Below, piece after piece: positions 1 through 6,420 of a stretch of DNA of 17,708 nucleotides. Source of the stretch: Vicinamibacterales bacterium. GTDB lineage: Bacteria > Acidobacteriota > Vicinamibacteria > Vicinamibacterales > UBA8438. The translations under genes were made by a program, and so were the position numbers. The DNA lies in the NCBI GenBank assembly GCA_030745255.1, contig JASLOY010000018.1, positions 1-17,708 of the forward strand, written 5' to 3'. Numbering within the stretch: position 1 is the first letter of the stretch; every line of letters begins with the position of its first letter. The notes beneath the pieces were generated by a model. The model saw only the letters and a program-made list of their open reading frames with translations. It did no database searches and was not told where the DNA came from.

Positions 1-2
1 AC

Positions 3-296
3 ACCGAGGGCGACCACCCTGAACGGCCCGGCTTCGACCCGGCGATGGTCCTCGCCGCGCTCCGCGACCAGGGGTTGCGCAGGGTCCTCGTCGAGGGAGG
101 CGGGGTCACCGTCTCGCGCTTCTTGCGGGCCGGCGCGCTGACGCGCTTGCACGTCACCGTCGCCCCGCTGCTCATCGGCTCGGGTCGCCACAGCCTCTCC
201 CTGCCCGCGATTCCCTCGCTGGACCAGGCGCTCCGTCCCCCATGCCGCGTCTACCGTCTGGACGACGACGTCCTGTTCGACCTCGATCTCCGCTGA
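3..296 (+). CDS. RibD C-terminal / dihydrofolate reductase-like domain protein (5' partial)
   Basis: The frame is open to the left edge, so only the last 97 or so residues are visible. They show the hallmark of the RibD C-terminal reductase fold: LVEGGG followed by a helix (FLRAG), then APLLIGSGR. In RibD this fold reduces the ribosylamino-pyrimidine intermediate of riboflavin synthesis with NADPH. Stand-alone members of the family act on other pteridine-like or pyrimidine substrates. The gene ends 108 bases before the stop of the convergent flippase-like gene, so it faces the glycosyltransferase operon. A PTPS-like protein is encoded in that operon, so a shared pterin/flavin-type chemistry is possible, but that link is inference. 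Whether an N-terminal deaminase domain exists cannot be seen. The fold assignment is firm; the exact substrate is unknown. Confidence 0.8.
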   Translation, partial: TEGDHPERPGFDPAMVLAALRDQGLRRVLVEGGGVTVSRFLRAGALTRLHVTVAPLLIGSGRHSLSLPAIPSLDQALRPPCRVYRLDDDVLFDLDLR

Positions 297-346
297 GCGC
301 GGCTGGTCGGTGCTCCCGCGACTCGATCTCGACCCAGAAGCCGCAA

Positions 347-394
347 GGGCCTTCAGGCCCGCCTCGTATCGGAGCGGCAAGGACCATCAGGTCC
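347..394. terminator. Two tandem short hairpins between convergent genes
   Basis: The 108-base gap between two convergent genes contains two perfect 5-bp stems with 4-base loops. GGGCC-TTCA-GGCCC lies at 347-360 and GGACC-ATCA-GGTCC at 381-394. Neither is followed by a T-run on either strand, so they are not classical intrinsic terminators. Their position, symmetry and pairing fit a weak bidirectional transcription end or mRNA 3'-end structures. Such short stems can arise by chance in GC-rich DNA. Confidence 0.35.
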
Positions 395-404
395 ACTGCC
401 CCGG

Positions 405-1307
405 TCAAGGGCGACGCGCCCGCGCGAGGAACAAGGCCCCGGGCAGACTGCCGACCAGCACCATCAGGCCATAGGTGACCGACACCGCCACACCGTCGGC
501 GGCGGTCAGACCAACCGCCCCCCACAGCACCGCGGCGGCGCTCTCACGCAGACCCCATCCGGCAACCGTTACCGGTATCAGCATCGTCATCAAGACCGGA
601 GCAACCAGTGGCAGGAACACCGGGAGCGGAGTCTCCACACCGACCGCCCGGGCGGCCGCCAGATAGGTGGCCAGGTAGGTGCCGACGACGATGGTCGCGC
701 TTGCCAGCTGTGCCACGAACGCCGAACCGGACAAATGGGCCCTGCTAAGCTCCGTGAGCACGCGCCCCGACAGCGACGCCGCCGAGGACTGGCGACGAAT
801 CCAGACCACGATCGCAGTGGCGATGAACACGGTCGCTGCACCTGCCCCGACCAGCAGGAGCCGTGACCCGGCGTCGACGGTGACCGGCAGCGTCAACAGC
901 GAGACGACGGCAACGGAGGTCATCACCGCCTGGGCCGACAGTCGCTCGAAGATGACAGCCCGCACGGCCGGTCCATCGAGGCGGGTCTGCGTGCGCGCCT
1001 GTCGCCAGGCGCGAGACACGTCGCCCAGCACCCCGCCTGGCAGTACCTGGTTGAGGAAGATCGACAGGTAGTATTCACGCCACGCTACTGCGAACGACAG
1101 CTCGACACCCAATCGCCCCGCGGTGAAGCGCCACCGCCACGCGAGCAGCACAACCTGAAGGACCGACAGCGCGACTGCCGCCAGCACCCACTCGGGACGC
1201 ATTTCCGTCAATCGAGACACGACGGCGCCGATATCGAGCCACCACGCCACGCCACCGAGCAACCCGATGCTGACCGAGGCCCGCAGCACGAGGGGACGAA
1301 GCGTCAT
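405..1307 (-). CDS. Flippase-like / lysylphosphatidylglycerol synthase transmembrane-domain protein
   Basis: A 300-residue integral membrane protein with about seven to eight hydrophobic segments (roughly residues 8-30, 39-59, 127-144, 150-170, 197-222, 227-267 and 270-295). The conserved stretch after the second segment, with FLNQVLPGGVLGDVSRAW at about residues 84-101, matches the N-x3-PG-x-x-GD-x-xR signature of the LPG_synthase_TM family (formerly UPF0104). Members include the flippase part of MprF and many proteins encoded beside glycosyltransferases. No C-terminal aminoacyl-transferase domain is present, so a lipid or glycolipid translocation role is more likely than lysyl-PG synthesis. 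It is the last gene of the minus-strand operon. Its ATG overlaps the methyltransferase stop in an ATGA junction (1304-1307), indicating translational coupling. The transported substrate is inference. Confidence 0.82.
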   Translation of the reverse strand: MTLRPLVLRASVSIGLLGGVAWWLDIGAVVSRLTEMRPEWVLAAVALSVLQVVLLAWRWRFTAGRLGVELSFAVAWREYYLSIFLNQVLPGGVLGDVSRAWRQARTQTRLDGPAVRAVIFERLSAQAVMTSVAVVSLLTLPVTVDAGSRLLLVGAGAATVFIATAIVVWIRRQSSAASLSGRVLTELSRAHLSGSAFVAQLASATIVVGTYLATYLAAARAVGVETPLPVFLPLVAPVLMTMLIPVTVAGWGLRESAAAVLWGAVGLTAADGVAVSVTYGLMVLVGSLPGALFLARARRP

Positions 1308-2137
1308 TGCCGTTCAGGGGGCAGGGCCAGCAGGTCACCGTGCCCGACCTTCAGCGTGAACCGACCCCTGGCCACCGTCTCACGCCGACGGGCGGCCCAG
1401 GCTCGAATGCGGGGCACTTCGCTCGGAGCAACCTCCACAGCGGCAGCCTCCCAGCCGTCGATCAATCGACCAACGAGCAACGCATCGGCGCCACTCAACT
1501 GCCAGGGGCTCGGACCTTGCCAAGTTTGGTAGCCCGCCGTCCGGAAGAGCCGCTCGGCCACGGTGCCGGCCCCAGGGCCGAGCGCCGCGCCCAGGTCTTT
1601 GTCGCCCTTCTGGTGGCCATTGACCGCCTCCCGCACCATCGCATCGTCCAGATCTGGCTGCTCCCGGTCGCCCGACTCACCGCCGGACCACCGGATTTCA
1701 CCGTCATAGCTCAACGCGAAGTACGCGCCACAGCGGGCGTCGGCACATGCGTCCACCAGTCGGTTCAACCAACCCTCAGACACCAGGTCGAGCAGCGCCG
1801 AGGCGGTGACCAGGTCCACGCGCGCAACCGCTGCCAGCCCTTCGTGAGCGAGGTCACCCCGCATAACGGTGACACTCTGGGCCGACGCAGGCACGGTGGC
1901 AGATCGTAGCGCCCGAACGTGATCCAGGTCGTGGTCGACCAGCAGCCACTGCTGTCCTGCGTGAAGGTGTGGGGTCAGAAACCGCAGATTGGAACCGGCG
2001 CCGCTCCCGAGGTCCAGTACGCGTGACCAGCCTCGAGCCCGCCAGGCGTCACCGAGCAATGTGAGCAACGGCTCGGCTCGGGATCGGTGGTCCACCGGCT
2101 CCCGGAGCGCGAGCCAGTCGGCATCAAACGTCTCCAT
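1304..2137 (-). CDS. Class I SAM-dependent methyltransferase
   Basis: A 277-residue soluble protein. Motif I, VLDLGSGAGSN, lies at residues 40-50. It is followed by an acidic strand end (LLVDHDLDHV, about 65-74) where the SAM ribose would be held, and a motif near residue 110 reading VDLVTASALLDLVS. These are the marks of a Rossmann-fold class I methyltransferase. The C-terminal half has no motif that reveals the acceptor. It starts inside the 3' end of the glycosyltransferase gene (14-base overlap) and ends in an ATGA overlap with the flippase-like gene. It therefore belongs to the same transcript and probably methylates a sugar, lipid or pterin-like part of the pathway product. The family is secure; the substrate is unknown. 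Confidence 0.85.
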   Translation of the reverse strand: METFDADWLALREPVDHRSRAEPLLTLLGDAWRARGWSRVLDLGSGAGSNLRFLTPHLHAGQQWLLVDHDLDHVRALRSATVPASAQSVTVMRGDLAHEGLAAVARVDLVTASALLDLVSEGWLNRLVDACADARCGAYFALSYDGEIRWSGGESGDREQPDLDDAMVREAVNGHQKGDKDLGAALGPGAGTVAERLFRTAGYQTWQGPSPWQLSGADALLVGRLIDGWEAAAVEVAPSEVPRIRAWAARRRETVARGRFTLKVGHGDLLALPPERQ

Positions 2138-3194
2138 CTGTTGTCAGCTCAATTGTGGCCTCGGCGAACGCCTGGGCGGCCTGCGTCCAGTCGGGCAACC
2201 CGTCGGCATGACGCCGGGCGGCAGATGCCATCTCGGCGCGGCGCCGGGCGCCGGTTTCCACCGCCAACACACGGCCAAGCGCCTCCGCCAGCGCCGTGTC
2301 GTCTCCTGGCGGCACCAGCACGGCCGCAGCGCCAGACACCGTGTGCGGAATCGCGCCACCCGTCGTGCTGACCACTCCAAGGCCACGCGCCATGGCGTCT
2401 GTGAGCGCCATGCCATAGCCCTCGTAATGCGACGGCAGCACGAACAGCGACGCACGATGGTAGAGATTGTCCAGCGCATCGGGCTCGCACTCGCCGGGAA
2501 AGCGAATGCGGTCGTCCAAGCGGCGCTCCCGCGCCAACGCCATCACCACTTCGGCAAACGCCGGGGCACGATGGAGACTGCCGGCACACACACAGCTCCA
2601 TGGCAGATCTCGCAGGGTGGACAACGCGCGGACCAGCCCGTCCTGCCCCTTGCGCGGAATCAGGGACGCGACACACAGCAACGCCGGGGCCGCCCCCGGA
2701 CCCGGGCCGATGGCTGGTGGCGCCGGGTCGAGGCCCGGACGGACCGCTCGGACACCGGCCGGCTCCATACCGAGGGTCCCGAGCCGACGGGCGGTGAACT
2801 CACTGGTGACCAGTACACCGGCACAGACGGCCAGGGCAGCCCGTTCCAAGTCGACGAACCGCGCGCGTGTCGCCTCGTCGAGCCCCGTTTCGTCCGCCAA
2901 CGGATGATGCACCAGAGCGAGGATCCGGAGCCGGTCACGCTCGGCCCGAACCGGCTCGGGCAACCCGCCCATCGCCAGACCATCGATGACGACACGCTCG
3001 CCGTCAGGGATGGTGGCCAGCGTCGCGCGCAGGTTCGCACGGGCCTCGGTGTCGGCGTCCGGAAATGTGCCACCGAGGTTGTGCACCAGCACGCGCCAGC
3101 CAAGTCTGCGGAGCCCATCTACGATGCGCGCGTCGTAGATATAGCCACCAGTTCGCTGCTCGAGCGAACCGGGCACCACCAGATGCAGGTTCAC
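2124..3194 (-). CDS. Glycosyltransferase family 4 (GT-B fold)
   Basis: I place the start at the GTG at 3194, giving 356 residues beginning MNLHLVVPGSL. It overlaps the PTPS stop in a GTGA junction, and the N-terminus then begins directly with the first beta strand and the RTGGYIYD loop typical of GT4 enzymes. A longer form from GTG 3218 adds eight residues with no family resemblance. The C-terminal donor-binding domain shows LIPRKGQDGLV (about 178-188), SHYEGYGMALTDAMARG (about 255-271) and VPPGDD. The usual E-x7-E pair is E258 with Asp at 266, a conservative change. It should transfer a nucleotide-activated sugar to an acceptor at the cytoplasmic face of the membrane. Its neighbours suggest the product is then methylated and translocated. 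Donor and acceptor cannot be read from the sequence. Confidence 0.88.
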   Translation of the reverse strand: MNLHLVVPGSLEQRTGGYIYDARIVDGLRRLGWRVLVHNLGGTFPDADTEARANLRATLATIPDGERVVIDGLAMGGLPEPVRAERDRLRILALVHHPLADETGLDEATRARFVDLERAALAVCAGVLVTSEFTARRLGTLGMEPAGVRAVRPGLDPAPPAIGPGPGAAPALLCVASLIPRKGQDGLVRALSTLRDLPWSCVCAGSLHRAPAFAEVVMALARERRLDDRIRFPGECEPDALDNLYHRASLFVLPSHYEGYGMALTDAMARGLGVVSTTGGAIPHTVSGAAAVLVPPGDDTALAEALGRVLAVETGARRRAEMASAARRHADGLPDWTQAAQAFAEATIELTTDGDV

Positions 3195-3589
3195 ACCTGA
3201 CCTTCGTAGCTTCCCCACGCCACATGGGACTCGTGCAATGTCACGCAGATCGCCGTCACACCGCGTGCCCCGTCACCCAGCGCCCCGTCACGGGCGGACT
3301 GCGCCAACCTGTCGAAGATGACCCGTGCCAGAAACTCCGTCGTGGTGTTCTTGCCGGCAAATACCGGCTCCTCGTCAAGATTGCGATACGTCAGCTCGGC
3401 CAGAATCGCCTTGAGCCGCCGACTGGCCAGGCCGATGTCAACCACCAGGCCCGCGGCATCCAACTCGTCGCGCCGAAACGTCGCGTCCACGACGTAGGTG
3501 GCGCCGTGCAGGCGCTGCGCCGGGCCGAAGGTGTCACCTGTGAAGCTATGAGCGATCATGAAATGATCGCGAACATTCAGGCTGTACAC
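3191..3589 (-). CDS. 6-pyruvoyl-tetrahydropterin synthase / QueD-like protein with altered active site
   Basis: I choose the GTG at 3589, giving 132 residues starting MYSLNVRDHFMIAHSF. A GGAAGGAG Shine-Dalgarno sits 10 bases upstream, and the T-fold begins at once. The longer frame to 3628 would overlap the dehydrogenase gene by 52 bases. Family marks are the RDHFMIAHSF strand (H14), LHGATY (27-32), VVDIG (49-53), NLD plus NTTTE (70-85) and LHES (119-121). In canonical PTPS/QueD the zinc is held by one His plus an HGH motif, with a catalytic Cys four to six residues before it. Here the motif is HGA, with Ala at 30 in place of the last His. The Cys is absent: position 24 is Ala and 22 is Gly. 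The protein therefore probably does not make pterin or carboxy-deazaguanine by the standard route. It may bind or convert a related compound. Confidence 0.85.
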   Translation of the reverse strand: MYSLNVRDHFMIAHSFTGDTFGPAQRLHGATYVVDATFRRDELDAAGLVVDIGLASRRLKAILAELTYRNLDEEPVFAGKNTTTEFLARVIFDRLAQSARDGALGDGARGVTAICVTLHESHVAWGSYEGQV

Positions 3590-4584
3590 GGGTCGCTGGC
3601 TCCTTCCCGATACCGGATGCGATGACACAACGTGTCGCCAGGCTCTTGGCTGAGCCGCGCCATCACATCAGGCAGCCCCCCAAACGGGCTTTCGCCTGAA
3701 ATCAGTACATCGAGCCGCTCGTCCTGCAACAGGTTCAGCGCAAGACTCATGCGGCGAGCGTGCGACCACCGCGGCGCCTGGAGCGGACTCAGCAGACCAA
3801 CCTGGCTGCTCTTGATTGTTAGCCTCCTCGCGTGGAACGCCTCGCCCAGCTGCAGCGGAACCGTTCGGCTCCCATACCAGCTGACCTCCACGATGGTGGC
3901 TTCGACGCCGGCCACAGCCAGCGCGCAACGCAGCCCTTCAGGCCGGCCGCTGGCGTGAAATACCAGGTCGGCGTTTGCTTCTGCGGGCGACTCGACGAGA
4001 AACGGCAACGCCAGCTCGCGGGCAACCTGCTCCCTCGCTGGGTTGACGTCAATCACGTTGACCTCGGCACCCGCGGTGTGACGACACAACCAGCCGATGA
4101 GCAGCCCGACCACCCCGGCGCCGACCACGACGATCCGGTCCCCGACCAGCGGCCGCGCGTCCCAGAACGCGTTGATCGCCGTCTCCATGTTGGCGGCGAG
4201 CACCGCGCGACCGGCCGGTAGTCGATCCGGCAACAGCGTCACGGCCGTCGCAGGGACGGCGAAGAGATCCTGATGGGGATGAAGGCAGAACACCGTACGA
4301 CCGACCAACCGCTCCGGTCCCTCGAGCACCTCCCCCACACTCGAATAGCCATATTTGACCGGTCCCGGAAACTCCCCCTCCTGGAACGGCGCCCGCATCG
4401 TCTGATACTCAGACGACGGCACCTCGCCCTTGAACACGAGCGACTCCGTGCCCCGGCTGATACCCGAGTAGAGGCTCCGGACCAGGACGTCGTCATCCTG
4501 TCGTGGAGACAGGACGGCCTGGCGAATCTCCCCGCAGCCAGGCGTCCTGACCCAGAACTGGCGCGCAGTGATAGGCTCCACCAT
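3577..4584 (-). CDS. MDR-superfamily dehydrogenase lacking catalytic zinc ligands (BchC-like type)
   Basis: From the ATG at 4584 the product is 335 residues; a GTG at 4599 would add five. The first half is a GroES-like domain with LYSGISRGTE (38-47) and GYSSVGEV (79-86). The second half has a Rossmann fold with VVVGAGVVG (152-160) and a following acidic strand end (VIDVN) that favours NAD(H). In zinc alcohol dehydrogenases the corresponding motifs carry Cys (CGxCGTD) and His (GHE). Here they are Ser and Tyr, so the catalytic zinc is probably lost. SGIS-GTE is reminiscent of bacteriochlorophyllide dehydrogenase BchC and related enzymes. It is the first gene of the minus-strand operon and overlaps the PTPS-like gene by 13 bases. 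It likely performs an NAD(P)-linked redox step on the pathway intermediate. Confidence 0.82.
   Translation of the reverse strand: MVEPITARQFWVRTPGCGEIRQAVLSPRQDDDVLVRSLYSGISRGTESLVFKGEVPSSEYQTMRAPFQEGEFPGPVKYGYSSVGEVLEGPERLVGRTVFCLHPHQDLFAVPATAVTLLPDRLPAGRAVLAANMETAINAFWDARPLVGDRIVVVGAGVVGLLIGWLCRHTAGAEVNVIDVNPAREQVARELALPFLVESPAEANADLVFHASGRPEGLRCALAVAGVEATIVEVSWYGSRTVPLQLGEAFHARRLTIKSSQVGLLSPLQAPRWSHARRMSLALNLLQDERLDVLISGESPFGGLPDVMARLSQEPGDTLCHRIRYREGASDPCTA
3600..3607 (-). promoter_or_regulatory. Shine-Dalgarno fixing the PTPS-like start
   Basis: On the minus strand this reads GGAAGGAG and lies 10 bases before the GTG at 3589. It supports the shorter reading of the PTPS-like gene, and it sits inside the 3' end of the dehydrogenase gene as expected in a compact operon. 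Confidence 0.6.
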
Positions 4585-4611
4585 GATCAGTCCAGACACG
4601 AACCATATCCC
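4585..4611. promoter_or_regulatory. Very short divergent intergenic region
   Basis: Only 27 bases separate the start codons of the divergent dehydrogenase and CDP-alcohol phosphatidyltransferase genes. That is too short for two back-to-back complete promoters with leaders. Either the promoters lie inside the opposite coding regions or one transcript is leaderless. I see no good Shine-Dalgarno before the + strand ATG at 4612, which fits a leaderless start. Confidence 0.3.
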
Positions 4612-5373
4612 ATGATCCCGGCCCTAGGTCACGCTCGCGCCCCCGCCCGCCCTCGACGGGTCGCCGCGTGGAGCCGCGTCGCTGCCGAGCTCGTGGCCGG
4701 GCTTGGACCGCTGCTGGTGGTCACCGGCTCCACGGCATGGTGGTTCGAGCTTCCGGCCACCTACCTGCTTCGTGCCGTCGGCATCTACGCGCTGGTCTGC
4801 GTCCTGGTCATCAGGCATCTACCGGCGACGCGACCGCGACGCGGCCTGGGCGCCGCCAACCACGTCACCCTCGTAAGAACGGGTCTGATACTGTCTGTCG
4901 CCGCGCTGGTGCCGCAGTCCCAGATTCTGCACGACACCGGCTACTGGTGGATTATCGCGGTCACGACCATTGCGTTGCTGCTGGATGGGGTGGACGGGTG
5001 GGTCGCGCGACAGACCGGTACCTCCAGTCCATTCGGGGCCCGTTTCGACATGGAGCTGGACTCGTTCCTGATGCTGGTGCTTGCCGCACTGGTCTGGCGA
5101 AGCGGGCGGGTCGCGCCCTGGGTGCTGCTGCTCGGACTGCCTCGCTATCTGTTCGTCGCCGCCGGATGGCGATGGCCCTGGCTGCGGACCAGGCTGCCAG
5201 AGCGGCTACGGCGGAAAGCCGGCTGTGTCCTCCAGGGCATCGCGCTGCTCGTCTGTCTGGGACCAATCGTACCGCCGGCCCTGGCGACCGTGGTCGCGGC
5301 CCTGACACTGCTATTGCTCCTCTCTTCGTTTGCCCTCGACATCGTCTGGCTGTCCAATCATGGCAGGAGCTGA
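4612..5373 (+). CDS. CDP-alcohol phosphatidyltransferase family membrane protein
   Basis: The product has 253 residues from the ATG at 4612. The complete active-site signature D-x2-DG-x2-AR-x8-G-x3-D-x3-D is present: D125, D128, G129, A132, R133, G142, D146 and D150. This is exactly the pattern that binds the two metal ions and the CDP-alcohol. It is preceded by an N-x-x-T-x-x-R helix (N83-R89) typical of the family. Hydrophobic segments flank this core, with about six transmembrane helices in all and an Arg-rich N-terminus. The enzyme should displace CMP from a CDP-activated alcohol or lipid with a hydroxyl-bearing acceptor in the membrane. It is divergent from the glycosyltransferase operon and close enough to share control, so it probably attaches the pathway's head group or lipid anchor. 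Substrates are unknown. Confidence 0.85.
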   Translation: MIPALGHARAPARPRRVAAWSRVAAELVAGLGPLLVVTGSTAWWFELPATYLLRAVGIYALVCVLVIRHLPATRPRRGLGAANHVTLVRTGLILSVAALVPQSQILHDTGYWWIIAVTTIALLLDGVDGWVARQTGTSSPFGARFDMELDSFLMLVLAALVWRSGRVAPWVLLLGLPRYLFVAAGWRWPWLRTRLPERLRRKAGCVLQGIALLVCLGPIVPPALATVVAALTLLLLLSSFALDIVWLSNHGRS

Positions 5374-5387
5374 CGCCGGATCCCTCC

Positions 5388-5393
5388 TATAAT
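5388..5393 (+). promoter_or_regulatory. Perfect -10 hexamer upstream of cupin gene
   Basis: TATAAT stands out in a GC-rich gap 44 bases before the cupin start. No convincing -35 hexamer lies 16-18 bases upstream; that stretch is the end of the preceding coding region. The call therefore rests on the -10 alone. An AGAGGAG ribosome-binding site follows at 5424-5430. Confidence 0.45.
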
Positions 5394-5436
5394 CACAACG
5401 CACACTGTTCTACGCCTCAAGCCAGAGGAGACATCA

Positions 5437-5976
5437 ATGCGACGTCTGAGCACCGCAGCAGCCCTGACCACCCTGTTTCTGATTCCCGCCGCCAGCGCAC
5501 AAGCCCAAACCGAGGGCACCTACATCACCACGGCCGATGTCGAGCGCACCGAAGCCGACGGACTTGCCCGATTGCGGGAAAATGCGAACCGCACGATCAG
5601 CGACCTGATGATTCGTCATGTCGATGTCGGGGACGAGCAGCTTGGCGTGGCGGTCGTGCAACGGACGAAGCGGGCGCCGGGCGGACCGCTGAGGGGCATC
5701 GCCCACGTGAAGCTGGACGAGATCTATTACGTGCTCTCGGGCAGTGGCACGATGGTCTCCGGGGGACCGATGACCGACATCAGCGAGACCAACAGTGCCC
5801 TGCTCGGACCGATGCAGAGCGGGCTGATGCAAGGCGGCACGTCGCAGAAGATGGGGCCGGGCGACATGGTCATCGTCCCAAAAGGGGTGCCACACAGCTG
5901 GAGCGAGATTACGACCGACACCATCAGCTACCTCATCTTCCGGACCGACCCCGAGAAGGTGATGGAGCTGAAGTAG
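5437..5976 (+). CDS. Secreted cupin-domain protein
   Basis: The product has 179 residues, with a strong AGAGGAG ribosome-binding site ending 6 bases before the ATG. Residues 1-21 form a signal peptide ending in an Ala-rich region (PAASA), so the protein is periplasmic or exported. The cupin barrel is clear. The first motif has H90-x-K-x2-E95 and ends in G102; the second has G142-x5-P148-x-G150-x2-H153. The second His of motif one is Lys92, so the metal would be held by H90, E95 and H153 at most. The sequence between the motifs is long and Met/Gly-rich. Single-domain secreted cupins may be isomerases, oxygenases or binding proteins, and nothing here decides which. It is co-oriented with the preceding CDP-alcohol transferase but has its own -10 element, so it may be separate. 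Confidence 0.85.
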   Translation: MRRLSTAAALTTLFLIPAASAQAQTEGTYITTADVERTEADGLARLRENANRTISDLMIRHVDVGDEQLGVAVVQRTKRAPGGPLRGIAHVKLDEIYYVLSGSGTMVSGGPMTDISETNSALLGPMQSGLMQGGTSQKMGPGDMVIVPKGVPHSWSEITTDTISYLIFRTDPEKVMELK

Positions 5977-5990
5977 ACCGCGCGTGCCCC

Positions 5991-6401
5991 CTACCGCGTC
6001 GCCGGCGCGGCGCGCGCGGCGGACCCACCAAGAAACAGCCGGTCCCCACCCTCGAGCTCGAAGTTTCGGCCGACCCCCTTGGGAGTCCCATCCTTGGCGT
6101 GGTAGCCCTCGACGGTCAGCACGGTGCCGATGGCCAGGGTGTTCTTCGTGACACCGTTGCGTATCAGCTCGTTCGGACTACCGCCCTCGATCATCCAGGT
6201 GACGACCGTGCCGGCGTCGTCCTTGATTTCGAGATGAAACCAGGAGTGCGGGTTGATCATCTCCCACTTGACGAGCGTGCCGGTCAGGTTGAGCGGCTTG
6301 TCGATGTCGAACTCCGCCGAGAACGCATGATGCGTCGAGACCGGCGTGCCCGCAAGCAGCACCCCGACACCAGCAATGAGACAGGCGAGCTTCGTAGGCA
6401 T
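5991..6401 (-). CDS. DUF6152 family secreted protein
   Basis: The product is 136 residues, read from the ATG at 6401. An ideal AGGAGG sits 8 bases upstream, inside the 19-base gap after the preceding gene. An N-terminal signal peptide (about residues 1-23) leads into HHAFSAEFD, then LTGTLVKWEMINPHSWFHLEIKD, which I recognise as the DUF6152 pattern. It forms a small beta-rich domain with a conserved NPHSW. The function is unknown; family members are commonly encoded near secreted proteins and quinoproteins in Acidobacteriota. It is the last gene of a three-gene minus-strand operon with two related secreted proteins, and it converges on the cupin gene with only 14 bases between stops. Confidence 0.8.
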   Translation of the reverse strand: MPTKLACLIAGVGVLLAGTPVSTHHAFSAEFDIDKPLNLTGTLVKWEMINPHSWFHLEIKDDAGTVVTWMIEGGSPNELIRNGVTKNTLAIGTVLTVEGYHAKDGTPKGVGRNFELEGGDRLFLGGSAARAAPATR

Positions 6402-6409
6402 GATTGAGT

Positions 6410-6415
6410 CCTCCT
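6410..6415 (-). promoter_or_regulatory. Consensus Shine-Dalgarno of the DUF6152 gene
   Basis: The minus strand reads AGGAGG, 8 bases from the ATG at 6401. It is the best ribosome-binding site in this operon, so the last gene may be translated more strongly than the two before it. Confidence 0.6.
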
Positions 6416-6420
6416 GACGT

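Noticed and set aside
1989..3200. Long + strand open frame of about 400 codons over the glycosyltransferase and methyltransferase
   Set aside because: The translation is Arg/Gln/His-rich with no motif, and it is antisense to two genes with clear family signatures.
3590..3628. Longer N-terminus for the PTPS-like protein
   Set aside because: It would create a 52-base overlap and adds residues with no family match; the GTG at 3589 has a proper Shine-Dalgarno.
4668..6407. Long + strand open frame of about 580 codons across the phosphatidyltransferase, cupin and DUF6152 region
   Set aside because: It is a GC-driven shadow; three recognisable genes on two strands occupy the same bases.
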